A DNA stretch of 64,000 bases from Chondrilla cf. caribensis (GCA_964020155.1 OZ026551.1:2658018-2722017), one strand, 5' to 3'. Shown: positions 13,180 through 26,500, counted from the first letter of the stretch. Translations and numbers: made by a program. Notes: generated by a model from the sequence alone, not told the origin.

Positions 13180-13919
13180 CAGTACACACAGTACACTCAC
13201 AGTACACATGGTAAATTCACCATACGTGCACAATACATACACAGCATATACAGACAGTGAACTTACGGTACACACACTGCACATACACAGTACACATACA
13301 GAGTACAAACACAGTACGAGCCATCATGTCTATACCAACCTCGTAGGTATGTGCTTCCACACCCACACCTGTACATGTGCAAACTGTTTACTCTAGATAG
13401 GGCACATACCTCCACAGCTGACATAAACCCAACAGATGTACCAGTAGGCTGAGTTGGGAAGTTGTGCCAATGAAGAAAATTGACTTTCAAAATCTTCTCC
13501 AAACCATGTGGACTTCTATCAAAGAGACCGAGAGACATCTTGACTGATAGAGTCAACCTAAACACTGAAGGACTCATAGTCATATGTGATTATCTATCAT
13601 GCCAGTATGACATTCTGTACACTGACTGCAGTCCTCGTACACTGTAGCCAGCTTCAGGTTCAACCAGCACTGAGCAGTCTGAAGTGAATTTCCGCAACAG
13701 TTCGTCCTATTTATAGGTACAGGCCAAGATATAGGGTAATACGGGGTGATTTTGGACACCAGATTCCAACTACAGCATTACACATCTGTTGATTCGAATT
13801 CTTGTCAACGATACGATATTTACCAACGATACCTCCATACACAGGGTATTGACCACTGGTAGACACTCAAACATAACCCAACATTATCACTGTCCAAGGA
13901 ACCCATCCCACATCACCCA

Positions 13920-14206
13920 GGTGTCCCGAATTATTCAAGTTCACTTCATTTGTTACCACCCGACGGAAGTGCTCATGTCGTTTGTGTTTATCCTGTCCAC
14001 ACAGGTTGTCCAACACCTGCTGCACCTTGTCTTCCCACAGTTATTGGTCACTGAGAATGTCATCTGGACGTAAAAGGACCCCCCAGAGTGATGGTAAAGG
14101 AAAGGGTAAAAAGAAGAAGTTGGATTGAGCTAAAATTTTGACAATTTACGATCACTGTTTACTTGTGACATTGTCTTCACCTTCTTGACATGTGTACTTT
14201 ACTATA
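13920..14206 (+). pseudogene. decayed NLR 5' end: promoter region plus exon 1 without splice donor
   Basis: This stretch is closely similar to 28,880-29,220, the region around exon 1 of the complete NLR gene. Exon 1 starts at ATG 14,059 (MSSGRKRTPQSDGKGKGKKK...) but then reads straight into TGA. Relative to the intact copy about 56 bp are missing between two GAAGTT repeats (29,079-29,084 and the GAAGTT near 29,130). The deletion removed the splice donor GTGAGT, so exon 1 cannot splice to a CARD/NACHT exon. No CARD or NACHT sequence follows before 19 kb. It is a dead 5' remnant of a third NLR copy. Confidence 0.75.
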
Positions 14207-14520
<314 letters not shown>

Positions 14521-16319
14521 TTGACAAATAATATTGCAAGTCAGACACAGGTAGACATAGGTATATGTTGCTAATGTAAGAAAAACTGCAAAAGTATAAC
14601 CTACAATAGTTAAAGCATATACGGTAGCACACATGTACATGGATAGCGTACACTAGACTACACTATAAACACACACGCACGCACACACACACAAGCACAT
14701 ACACACACATGCATGGATACATACTACCAATGTCTGCTCTAACTACATCTAATTGCACTGGTGCAACATAAAACAGATACTCTCTGCATCTGCTGGTACT
14801 TGATTTAGCATACAGCTGAATAGATAATGCTGCTTATAATAAATAATACAACCAGGTCCACCGAATGACCACAGACTAAATGCCATTACATATTATAATA
14901 AAGCATTACAGGCAGGATAAAGGGCACCCACTGATATTCTTTTGAATCAAGACCACCTTGTACAAACCACAGGTGTGCATAAATAAACAAACTTATACAC
15001 AAATACAGACAAAATGCCTCACACAACCAGTGCAGTATACACTGCACACAAAATAAGGATTATTTTTGTACATTTCGTGATAGTCTACAGAAGACTGCTG
15101 CCTAAAGCTACCAGTAGAGTAACTGATCAATTTCCAGACAAATCTATTTCCACACACTACTATCTTCCTGCTGAACTTGAAACAGGTTCTGTTTTCTAGC
15201 TCTTTGCTAGTACATAGAAATTGTGGAATGGGATGAGATAATGTCTTCATCTGGAAGCCTGACAGAATTGTTGATCATAATAAGATAGTATGTGGGATCC
15301 TGGGATCGTGACCAGTTGATATCGTTTTGAAATTCATGAGACCACCCTGTGTGAGGGCACATCCCACTTAACACCTCCCTCCTGTGAATGCGCTTAATCT
15401 CTCCCCGTGTGGATTCCTTTTATTCTCAAATCATGAATACTATAAATTAAGTAGAGTTGCATTATTCTTATTTTAGGGTATTTATGATTGAAGCTAGTGT
15501 CCAGAGTGTAGTGGCTTCCAGAGAGACTAGAATAATCTGCTGCATGATCCCATTACCAACTTACATAATCAACTCATGCATTCCATTACAAACCTCCAAA
15601 GACTATGGCATGCCACATTTTCACTCTGTAGATGTTCCTGTCATGATATTATGCAGGTTCTACTGCAATAGTATCATAGAGTACCATAGTCCTCTATGTA
15701 TGGATAGTGTAAAATGATGGATGGCCATATACCAACTGTGTATGCATATTACAGTTTCTAATCGTCTCTGGATTACTAGATTGCAGCAATTGCAAGTGAG
15801 CTGAAGAGCTTCGTGCAACTTTGTGCGTATTCCAACTATTCCAGGACCTCCATTTTTCTACAAGGCATTATTGCTATCATAGAGTGCGATAACACTCCAT
15901 AGTTGATATGACATGGAAATAGTGGCAGACTGTATACCTTCCATAAATTACAGTTTACCTAAACGTTACTAGTGAAAAATTGTTTTGCCTTTGTGACCCT
16001 TCGTCCATACACATGGTGGTATTTATGTAAATTTTAAGAAAAACCTCAAAAGAGACATAGGTTACCATATATTTTCTACTTTTTCGACACTCCAGTTTTG
16101 GACATTCCAGAAGATAAGACAAATTGACTTCCATACAATTGATGACGATGAAGTTCTTTAATTGATAGTGATTTCTCTAATATTTTGTCAGCTCACTTTG
16201 GACAACAGTGTGCAAAGTTGAACACAGCGAGCCTCAAATAGATGGACACACTCACAGTAATGTTTTTCCTCAAATTATTTGTCAGTCACACTGTAATTCC
16301 CAAAGCTCCTCTACATGTC
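14521..16319. other. intergenic, no gene seen
   Basis: Only short frames without recognisable motifs. No terminal repeats were found. Confidence 0.35.
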
Positions 16320-17310
16320 ATAACACTGAACACTAGCTACTTTTGTCTTCACACATTATGCAGTTGTGTACATGCCCCCCTTGTGCACAGCACACACAGT
16401 ACACGCAGTACATTCACAGTACATACACAGTACACACTCACAGTGAATACATGGTACACACACTGAACATACACAGTACACATAAAGTATATACAGAATA
16501 CAAATACAGTATGAGCCATCATACTTATACTAATCTGACATATACATATAGGTATGTGCTCTCACACCCACATCTGTACATGTGCAATTTCTTCTCTCCA
16601 GATGTGTCCACAGCTGACCTCCAAGTCAACAGATGTACCAGTAGGCTGAGTTGGGAAGTCACCTCAATGAAGAAAATTGACTTTCCAAATCTTCTCCAAA
16701 GGGTGGGGACTTCTATCAAAGAGACCGAGAGACATCGTGACTGATAGAGTCAACCTAAACACTGAAGGTTTCATAGGTCTACCATCCTCTGAAGCGAAGC
16801 ATCCTCTCTTTTCGGTCCTTTCGAGAGGTTGGGGGAGATCGAAGAGCACCGCAAGTGCTTCACCTCAACAGGGTATACACGTGACCGGATGTTGCGTAAT
16901 CAACATTCCGGACAAGTTGCCGGTGCTATCATAGACTCTAAACCCTATGGTGCTATATAAGGCATGGTTTGTCCTTAACATTGGATTTTCGGGGAGCATA
17001 TCGCGCCACAGTTGCGGTGTCCGGGTTTTACCATAGATACCTCAGAGTTGAAGGAACTATCTGATCTACAGGATTAGTCTGCAATTCACGAGGTTCGTTT
17101 CTCTGCAAGCTATCAGATTATTATTATTGTGTTATCAACGGTGCGTCTTGGGCCATGACAAAGGGTAATACATGGTACTGAATTTGGACACCAGATTTTT
17201 AACTACCACAATACGCAGTTGTTGATTCGAATCTTTGCCAAAAAATACCAGGTCCTCCATACACAGGGTATTGACCACTGGTTGACACTCAACCATAACC
17301 CAATGTAAAG
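16320..17310 (+). repeat. segmental duplicate of NLR-upstream sequence, copy 2
   Basis: Collinear with 11,930-13,890 minus the hAT insert: CTAGCTACTTTTGTCTTCAC, the CAGTACACACAGTACACG array, AACAGATGTACCAGTAGGCT, GACTTCTATCAAAGAGACCG, then TTGACCACTGGTTGACACTC. A block at about 16,780-17,150 (beginning GGTCTACCATCCTCTGAAGC) is absent from copy 1 and looks like an insertion. No NLR exon 1 follows. Confidence 0.65.
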
Positions 17311-18033
17311 GTAGAACAGGGTATTTTCGGTCACTCAACGATTTCGCTCCAGGAGAGCCCTTGAATTAGTGAACGAAAAGCAAGCTAACGATAGCCACTG
17401 ACGCTACTACATATATACTCATTCGCAGAGAGAAATAGCACGGATCAGTCACTCGCTTGTATGATAAAAATAAACTTTAAGTTAAATCATATGAGGTTAT
17501 TGTGCTCATTATTTGTGCATTCTACACCTACAGGTGACAAATAACTCTGATAAAAGACCAGTTTTCAAGACAAATCTTGTGTTTTATTGCATTATATTTA
17601 TTATTAAAGTCTGCATTAATAAGGTCAACTCACCATGTTGTTTTTGATCTTATAAGGATTTTATTCATCTAAATTTTATTCTCATGACGTTTACATAACA
17701 GCCGCCATTTGCGATTAAAGTGACAATGATGTATGCTATACATTAATATGGGAATATCTCATCATAGTGTATAGTCCTCGAGAACCATTGCTAACCAACC
17801 CCAAACCAAAATTGTCAACCCGGAAACGTATAGAGTACATGCTGACGATTCTGGTGATTGGCTCAACGCTCCCGATTCTTGCCAGGGAAATCCGCCTTTT
17901 TCGATTTTCGAGCACCCTTTAAAGTCAGTTTGGAAGGCTCGGTTATCTGCGTTCATTTATAACGTCACCTTCGACTGTTGATTGAATGTCTAGTCAGCTG
18001 TTCTACTGAGCAATGAAGTGTCTACCCGGATCA
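17311..18033. other. intergenic, no gene seen
   Basis: No domain-bearing frame and no clear repeat boundaries. Confidence 0.35.
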
Positions 18034-18220
18034 TGTAGGAAGAACAACCCCCCAGCGCCGTTGTATTCTATAGCAAGGTTAGGGTTAAGGATATAGCTAA
18101 ATACGGTTGGCTTGCATTTATATCAGTGCATCGCTCACATCAATACAATTTACAAAGTAAACATAACCCTAATCCTAACCTCGCGTCGTAAAATACAACA
18201 GCGATGGGGGTCGTTCTTCC
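18034..18220. repeat. short foldback element
   Basis: About 58-bp imperfect inverted arms: TGTAGGAAGAACAACCCCCC...AAGGTTAGGGTTAAGG at 18,034-18,092 and its inverse at about 18,162-18,220 (TTAGG-like CCTAATCCTAACC inside, ending TTCTTCCTACA). The loop is about 70 bp. It is non-coding and MITE-like. Confidence 0.7.
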
Positions 18221-18681
18221 TACAGTCCTTCATTTTTCTTTTGTTTTGGTCGTCGCGGTACTTTCCAATCAGTCTTATCGACGTAAGACACAGGTCGTTT
18301 TCTAGTTCGAAGCTGATAAGCCATCTTGCCGTCAGTTGAGAAAGCTGAGTTGAGTAATGACACTTTAACACTATACAATAACGGAAACGGTTACCGATCG
18401 ATGACGACAACAAAATGGCGGTGGCATGCGGCTTCGATCGACATTCCGTCTAATTAGTACCAAAAAAACATCAAAGGACAGGAATGTATCACATCGAGAA
18501 AATGAGCGCAACAACTTCATATGTTTTAAGATGTCGCTGTGAAATTCAGTTCTACATTGGCCGTAAAGAGGCAGATATTACTGCCTTTCGCTCCTGACAT
18601 TTTTTGTGTTTTTCTTTTTCTTATTCTGAGGCATTTTAGGATACGCGCGTTATCGCTTGCTTCATAAAAATTATAATTAAC
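18221..18681. other. intergenic, no gene seen
   Basis: No supported gene or repeat. Confidence 0.3.
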
Positions 18682-19073
18682 GTGTCCGAAACAATCAATT
18701 TTCGGACAAAGTCTTTAGTCGAGTGAAAGATAAAGGAAAATTCACCAAAACACTTTCCCGTGTTCCTCTACATATTTCGGACGAATTTATACTATACTTT
18801 GGGAATTTTTATGTAGGCTGAATGGCGTTATTCGTCAATATAAATTTCTCTCTGCAATATAAATTTGTTCGAAATTTGGTCTTTCACAGAGGGTTAGATA
18901 ACTTGTTCGGATTTCCTTACAGTGATACATATCCACCTCTAACTTTCACATTTAAACGTAGACATGCTGCTATAATGTCTGATGTTTTCCGGGTTCTTCG
19001 TCGTTTCTCCACTCTGTAGTGAGGTCCGTCCGAAAGCTCATTCCTTTGTCCGAATATCGATTATTGTCGGACG
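18682..19073. mobile_element. MITE with about 30-bp TIRs built from GTCCGA/TCGGAC hairpins
   Basis: The left end GTGTCCGAAACAATCAATTT then TCGGACAAAG is matched by the inverse of the right end (CTTTGTCCGAATATCG...TTGTCGGAC). Each end is itself a small hairpin (GTCCGA...TCGGAC), and further TCGGAC motifs lie inside. It is about 390 bp and non-coding. Confidence 0.6.
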
Positions 19074-19144
19074 ATTTTTAGGGCCTATATTGTTTTCATT
19101 TCAACTTCCGGTATGTTACGCTCGTCCGATATATATATATATAT

Positions 19145-22100
19145 GTGGTAGGATCTGAGAAAAGGGGGAATATCGCGCTGTTTTGTAAACAGAGATACGG
19201 GTCAAAACATGTTTTCGTGTAATTTTATCGATTTTTTTTTTCTTCGATAAATCCGATCTAAACGTTTAGTAGAATATTCCCCGAAAGCGCGGTGACCGTT
19301 CGACCATGCGTTTTGGAGATATGGCTGATTATTATCTATCCGAAATACGCCATTTTATTCCATACGCAGTTATACGGTTACCGCGGTATACGCGCGCAAA
19401 GGAATTATTATACGGCCGCATGGGAAATTCCCAACTTACGTAACTTAAAATGATAATATTCATTACAAACAATGAATAATGATAATCGCCAAGGTACAGA
19501 ATTGTTGCTAGACGACAAACTAGAACGTTATGGCATCTGCTAAGGCTGTTAAGGCTGCCCAGTCTGTTAATTCCCTGCTCCACTTGTCTTCTGGAGACCA
19601 GCAGTCCCTCCTGGAAGTAATAGAAGATTATTTTACAACACCTTGTGAGACTGAGTGCAATGAAGTAGACAGTGACAGTGATGACGACATAGAGGATAAA
19701 AAAACTAGCAACGAATCAGGTACGAACATGCAAAACACAACAAAATAAAACAGAACAAACTGATATTCAAAACTATTAATACAGGTAATGCATGTGGGCT
19801 TGACCGGGAGGCTGACTTTGGGAGAGACGAGAGTGATACAGAAGACATTAACACCAATACTGAACATATAGTCCAGGAAGCATTGCAACGCTTACCATCG
19901 ACTTCAAGTGTTGTTGGTGTTGAGTTACGTTCAGCCGACATAGAGGAAGAAGAGGAGGTTGAACAATTCATTTCAACAGGGTGTTCTTGTTCCACCAACT
20001 GTTCCTCACAGTTTAGCCGTGAATACATCAGAGAGATGAGGTCATCTTGTTTCAGTCTCACACGTGACGAGCTGGACATGGCAATGCTAGGTCAGTTGGT
20101 GGCTTCATCAAACACCAGTGACACTGTTGAGGTTACATCGGGGCACCTGGAGAAAGGGAGAGAGAGGCCGCGTACCACTTACTACCACCGTGGGAAAAAA
20201 GTGTGCCATCAAACTTACTGCTTTTTGCACACGGTGGGTAAGAAAAGGCTATATAATCTTGCCACTAGTTTGAAGGAGAATGGTCTCACACCACGTGTGC
20301 ATGGGAATACACGACGAAAGCAAAAACATACACTATCAATGCCATCAATAGAGTATGTGGTCAGATTTCTCCTCACCTATTCTGAGCAAAATGCTCTTCT
20401 TCTTCCTGGACGAATTCCTGGATACAGTAGATCTGACATCAAGCTCTTGCCATCAAGTGTATCCAAACGAGGTATATGGAAAGTGTATCGCAATGCAGTT
20501 GAAGTAGTCTCGGGTGTTCACAGTGTTGCGTATACCACCTTCTGCCGCCTGTGGAGGTCACTGCTGCCATCAGTCATCATCATGAAGCCGATGTCAGATC
20601 TGTGCTGGCAATGTCAGCAAAATAGCACAGCCATTCTTCGTGCCACAAATTGTGCTGATTCAGAGAAGTCAGAGACTCTTAAAGCAGCAGAAGAGCATCT
20701 CCGAATTGTTCAAGTTGAGAGATCCTTCTACAGGTCCACATGTGATGACTGTCGACAAGAAGTTAGAGCACATTTTACATCAAATGGAAGTTTTCACCCA
20801 CCTCCACTCTCAGCCAAAATTCCAGCCAATTCCAACAACCTTAAAGTGCACTACTCCTTCGACTATGCACAACAGGTCCATTTTCCATCTGACCCGCTTC
20901 AACCTGGCCCAATATACTTCCTTACTCCGAGGAAGTGTACTGTCTTTGGCATCAACTGTGAAGCTATACCTAGGCAGGTGAATTTCCTCACTGATGAGGC
21001 TGGAGAGTGCGGTAAAGGAGCCAACAACGTCATCAGTCGTCTCCACTACTTTTTTGAGATGCATGGATTGGGGGAAAAAGTGGTGTACTTGCATGCTGAT
21101 AACTGTACGGGACAGAACAAAAACAACTGCATGATACACTACCTTGTTTGGAGGGCACTCACCAATCGCCATAGTTCGCTCACCTTATCCTTCCTCGTAG
21201 TAGGTCACACCAAGTTCTCACCAGACTGGTGCTTTGGCCTGTTCAAGCGTCGCTATCGTCGGACAAAGGTTGGTAGCTTGACATCCATTGCCCAAGTTGT
21301 GAATGATTCAGCTGAATGCAACTTCGCCCAACTTGTAACTCGTGAGGATGGGAGTACCATTGTACCAACCTACAATTGGACTGACTTCTTCGCACAGCAT
21401 CTGAAGAAGATTGTGGGTATAAAGAAGTACCACCACTTTAGGTGTGTGTCCTCTGAGCCAGGAGTAGTGTATGTGAAGGAGCAAGCTGACACACCTGAAT
21501 CCAAGCTGGAGCTTTTGAAGACACCCTGGTCACCCGATCCTGAGGAGCTTCCACACCTTGTCCACCCAAAGGGCCTCTCAGCTGAAAGAGAGTGGTATCT
21601 TTATGACAGCATCCGACCATTCTGCCCTGACAGCGACAAGGATGTGACTTGTCCATTGCCTAATGTACCACGTCCATCTGGATCAAGCAGACAGGGTACA
21701 CCAGCACCAGAAGACGTCTCGAGCACAGAACGTCCACCACCAACGAAGCGTAGGCGTTGCTGTGGCATCTGCAGGGAAGAAGGACACAATAGTCGCTCGT
21801 GTCCAAACAAGGACATTTGATTCCGTCTATGTGTTACATTGTTATCTTTGCTATACGTACGCTATTATTATTTAATCGCATTTTAAGATTCTACTCCAAG
21901 TATTTACCCCTCTCAATAATCCTTACCTGAGATGATGATCGTTCGATAGTGTTCTACTGGTCGTTCGCGCTGTGGAGCGGGACTTTCGGGCGGAGAAGAA
22001 AATATTCCGGATGAAGTGGGGGATATTCGTGTCTTAGGCTCAGACTATCTTCAAAATTCTTCTTTTGATACTCCAAAATCTTGCGATGAGAGAGTCCGTG

Positions 22101-22382
22101 TCTTGGGAGTCGAACAGCTGATTTTCTTCATGTGCAAAGCCAAGATAACGTCACAAATTATACGAAGATATACGGAATATTCGGAAGTAAGCCTATAATC
22201 GTCATTTCTCGGAAACGTGGTTTTGTTTACCGTAACATACTTTCGCGTGTATCTTCGGAACCGAATTAGCTATACGGAAATTTCAAGCGGCATTCTGTAG
22301 ATTAGTATACGTGTTTCAACTAGGTATGGTTAATTCGGAATCGATTGTTAGCGCGATATTACCCCTTTTCTCAGATCCTGTC

Positions 22383-22384
<2 letters not shown>
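19145..22384 (+). mobile_element. complete TIR DNA transposon, unusual transposase family
   Basis: The left terminal repeat at 19,145-19,179 (GTGGTAGGATCTGAGAAAAG then GGGGAATATCGCGCT) is matched by the inverse of 22,350-22,384 with about three mismatches over 35 bp. Both ends abut (TA)n tracts (19,130-19,144 and 22,385-22,410), so insertion was into a TA microsatellite. The duplication could be TA or longer and cannot be resolved. The 3.24-kb body carries one spliced, uninterrupted gene (19,530-21,820). Intact TIRs and an open gene suggest recent activity. Confidence 0.8.
19530..21820 (+). CDS. transposase-like protein of a widespread uncharacterised animal family
   Basis: Exon 1 is 19,530-19,719 (ATG, ends phase 1 at CAG|GTACGAAC) and exon 2 is 19,785-21,820. 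The 65-bp intron ends AATACAG. The total is 2,226 nt or 741 aa with no internal stop. The N-terminal 150 residues are acidic with Cys clusters (CSCSTNC). A conserved block follows (VCHQTYCFLHTVGKKRLYNL, RVHGN, LLLPGRIPGYSR). CxxC pairs (LCWQC, CDDC) lie near 335-390, SFDYAQQ near 421, YLHADNCTGQNKNN near 500, GHTKFSPDWCFG near 540 and VPTYNW near 590. A CCHC knuckle (CGIC....H....C) is near 723-736. The alternating Asp-rich motifs resemble an RNase-H-like DDE core (inference), and the knuckle resembles those of MULE-type transposases. I associate the block with the family catalogued as DUF7869, from memory and uncertain. The TIRs around it argue that it is the mobilising enzyme. Confidence 0.75.
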
Positions 22385-22419
<35 letters not shown>

Positions 22420-22985
22420 ATATAATATGTGTTCCTACGCGTAACCGTAACAATGAATTTATATTATAATTTATATTGCGCGAAAACAAGATGGCCGATT
22501 TAGAACGCCGACTATTGGAAATTGGGCTAGAATTCGTGTGCTGAAGCTCCGCTGAACGTAATAACCTCAGCGAAGGTTATTCTGAATCTAAGGAAGACGC
22601 CAAGTAATTCGAGTGCGGGGGGCGGCAGCCCCACGAGTTTTTGAACTCGAATTACTTGTTTCGATCAACTCTAGCCGAACCATGCGATAAGCTACGAGGA
22701 TCTTACTGAGTAGAGAGCGACTACATGTAATGGCCTATAAAACAAAGATTAGCTATTGGGAGTCGGTAGGTTTTATAGTTTTCGAGAAATAGCCAATTTT
22801 GTGTCCTAATATAGGTGTTGTCCGATCATTGATCTAGCTAGAAGGTTGTCCTCACCATACAATCCGTAGAGAATCTACCTCAAAAGTGATACGAAATCTT
22901 CTCGAGGATTATACTATAACTCTGCACAGTGTCATCTGAACGGATTCGCTTCTTTCGATAGTACGATGGAAAAGTTGGAAGTTTC
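22385..22985. other. intergenic flank of the TIR element, no gene seen
   Basis: A (TA)n tract at 22,385-22,430 is followed by unique sequence without a supported gene. Confidence 0.35.
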
Positions 22986-23083
22986 ATCAAGTAGAGTAAA
23001 ATATCAAAATTCGGCCATATGCAATTTCGGCCACCTAGTTCACCGCGTATATCTATGGTGGAAGGTTCAAGCTAATGTCACTT

Positions 23084-23274
23084 TGTTATATCTCGTTCAC
23101 TAACATGTAGTTACATCGAACACTTCGTTTCACCAATATCAATCATTCAATTCAACTGAGCAGCATGCACCTTTTTATAGGCTGGGTTCACACATAAACA
23201 AGCTTACGAAAATAGGTCACAAAAACAGGTCATGAACTCAACATCTAACACCAACAAATGGTAGGATCACAACA
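23084..23274 (-). repeat. 3' LTR of the gypsy-type element
   Basis: 191 bp, TGTTATATCTCGTTCACTAA...GGATCACAACA on the plus strand. It matches 27,807-27,995 with scattered differences and 2-3 small indels, so the insertion is not very recent. Confidence 0.9.
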
Positions 23275-23549
23275 GTTTCCTCCTCTCTTAGTTCCAAGAT
23301 ACTTGAAAACGATCAGGCGGATGTCTATTCCTTAGTAGATCTTCTCAAAGTAACTGATTTATGAGGTAGTGGTAGGCAGTCATCTTTTTCTTGTGACGAG
23401 AACCTTTTTCACACATGATCTACATGCCTGCGAATGAATCGACCATCATCTAAGGTGACTTCAACTGAGGTTCCATTGTGGGATGTAATTTTGCCCAATA
23501 ACCAGCATGGACCAGGTAACCAGTTGCTTATGTAAACATTCTCCGAGGA

Positions 23550-26500
23550 CTAAAAAATAGCAATTTTCTCAGAATTAAGTTCTGCCATGGTGTCTTGGCT
23601 ACTCTTTATTTGATCTTGCACATAAGGCTTCAAGAGATCAAGATGAGTCTTCAACTTCCTCTTCAATAGCAGCTCTGCTGGTGAAAGCCCAATTGTTGAA
23701 TGAGGTGTACTGCGATAGTGGAATATGAATCCAGCTACACAGGCATCATTATCAGGATTTCCAGGAAACTTCTTCATTCCCTGTTTGAACGTCTGCGCTG
23801 CCCTCTCAGCTAACCCATTTGACAAAGGGTGATATGGTGCTATAAAGTGATGCTGAATTCCATTCCTCTGAAGGAAATCTACAAACTGTTGACTGGTGAA
23901 CTGTGTACCATTATCCGACACGATAATTGATGGCAATCCATGTGTAGCAAACATAGTACGCAATGCGGCAATGGTGTTTGTTATATTGGCTGTCTAAACA
24001 GGAACCACCTCCATCCATTTTCAGTATGCGTCAACCACTATCAGAAACATGCGACCAAGGAAAGGTCCAGCAAAATCAATATGGAGTCTGGTCCAGGGTG
24101 AGCTTGGCCATTTCCATGGATGAATCTGAACTGGTGCTGGGAGATAAGCAACTTCCTGGCATGATGAAGAGTGAACCTAGTTTTCAATTTGTTGATCAAT
24201 TCCTTGCCACCAAACAACACTACTAGCTAGCACTTTCATTCTGGAGATCCCCGATGACCATCACGAAGTAGCTGTAACACTTTCTCTCTCCCTACTGGCG
24301 GTGCAACCACTCGGTTCCCCCAAAGTAAGCACTTATCTTCCACAGAGAGCTCCAGTTTATTCTTGAAGTATGGCTGAAATTCCTCCCCAACTGAAGATGA
24401 CCAACCATACAAGACATAATCGAGTACACATGACAAAACTGGATCCACTGCAGTCCATTTCCATATAGTTAAAGATATTATCAATGAGTTGTCCAAGGTT
24501 TGCATTAGAAGCAGAATGTCTCCTGCTCTTGGAATGTCACTTGGAACATCTGGTAAAGGAAATCTACTGAGTGAATCAGCATTCTTCAGTTGAGATTCTG
24601 GCTTGTACTTGATTTTTAAATTGTAGGCACTTAGGGTCATCTCTGTGTCCGAGCCGAGGCAGTTGTTGACAGGTGCTTTCGTGGATTTAGAATACTTCCA
24701 AAGGCTTGTGATCAGGGTAGATCATGAATTACAGCCCAGACAATTGATAGTCCTTCATGTTCTAGCTGTGAATAATTGCATTCTGCCGTAGACAAAGTAC
24801 AACTTGCATAGGCGATTGGTCTCAGCCCTGTTTCCTCTGGATGACTCAACACAGCACCAAGTCCCAGCGGAGAGGCATCACATTCTAACACCAACTCTTT
24901 TTGTGTATTGTAGTGTGCCAGAATGGATGCTGAAGTGAGACTCTCCTTTGCTTCTCTGAACACTTCATTCTGGAGGGATGTCCACTTCCATTGAACATCC
25001 TTCTCCAGCAACTTGTATAGCAGAGCAACTCGACTGCTATATTAGGCCAAAATTTGGAGTAGTATGTAATCAATCTAAAAAAACTGCAATTGGGACACAT
25101 TCGTTGGGGTAGGAGCATTCCTTACTGCACAAACCTTTTCATCCGTGGGATGAAGACCATCTGCAGAAATAATATGGCCCAAATATTCAATGGATGACGC
25201 AAAGAATGAACACTTACTCCTTTTAAGCTTCAAGCCAGCTTGTTGTAACCGTGATAGTACTGTTTCCAACGTCCTTAAATGTTCCTTTCTGGTCGTACCA
25301 GTTAGCAGGACATCATCAATATAGATAGAAACATGAGGGACTCTCTGGAGAATAGATTCCATATTTTTCTGAAAAAATGGACGAGGCTGACGATATTCCA
25401 AACGGCAACCTTTTGCAGCAAAATAAGCCTTTATGGGTGTTGATTGTAGTATAGGCACAGCTTGCACAGGGGGATTATAATGGACCTGGTGTTGTTGGAG
25501 ATTTCAGGTGACAAATGATTGGAATGTTGAGTATTTATCACCTACGTCACCACTCACTGAGAAATGATTGCACACCAATTTCGTTCGGGCGACGAAATCA
25601 TGATTGAAAACCTGTTTTATGCAACTGCAGTAATGCTGACATGAAATCAACAAACGATCAAACATTATCACCATTTGTATTAGTTGAAAATCAACACATA
25701 TGCTATAATGAATGACTAAATTGGGCAAGGAAGCACATAAAACATCGATAATCGAAACAAAATCGTAATTATCACCAAGGTTTATGATTGAATTGTCTTG
25801 AGAAACAGCACGCACAATTCATTCCAGTATGAAATCAAACACATACCTTTAGGAATCCTCAAAGTTGACTTGGGTCGCAAACGATCTTTAAGATCCTTGA
25901 AAAATTCGGCACCGCTATTGTGGACAGCTAACACATCATAATATCTTGCATAATAACTATAGCAACGTCACATTAAATGGCGGTTGGGAGGTCGTTTCAG
26001 GTACGTTAAAGTTATATACCAACATTTACACCTATTTTTCCTGCATTTTATTCGTATTTCAGTACATTTTTAGTTATGACTCTTGTGTTAGAGCTTATAA
26101 CATCTTGGTTCATGGCAAATATTTAGATAATGATATGCTCTTTCATTTGATACCAATTTGAACATCATCCAAGGCCATCTACAGGTGCGCAAAAAGCAAT
26201 TTTTACCTGAAAGTACAATATCTATATGACGTGTTTACAGCTTCTTGGTAGATGCTATTCGATCAATTCTTTACTTAGACTTTAAAAGAAGGTTGAAATT
26301 ACTAGTACATGTTAAAGAAATGATTCAGTATTATTCCTCAGCTCTATAAATGCGGTATGTTTTCGGGGTTGATATTCGTCTGCCATTTTATTGCTATTTT
26401 CAGGGTCCGTTATAATGACCCTGTGTGCTTCCGACAACAGTATCTGCAGATAAGCATGAGCACTAGCAATGTCAAGTTTTGTGAGCGACTTCCCACCAGA

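Larger units (their letters stand above)
11930..13890 (+). repeat. segmental duplicate of NLR-upstream sequence, copy 1
   Basis: Without the insert at 12,016-13,179, this segment runs parallel to 16,320-17,310. Shared landmarks in order are CTAGCTACTTTTGTCTTC, the CAGTACACACAGTAC array, CACACCTGTACATGTGC, AACAGATGTACCAGTAGGCT, GAGACCGAGAGACATC, GTCAACCTAAACACTGAAGG and CATACACAGGGTATTGACCA. It leads directly into a decayed NLR first exon (14,059). It is probably the 5' flank of a dead NLR copy. Confidence 0.7.

Noticed and set aside
20810..21172. Antisense 120-codon frame under the transposase-like gene
   Set aside because: It is a shadow of the plus-strand coding sequence, with no splice sites or motif.
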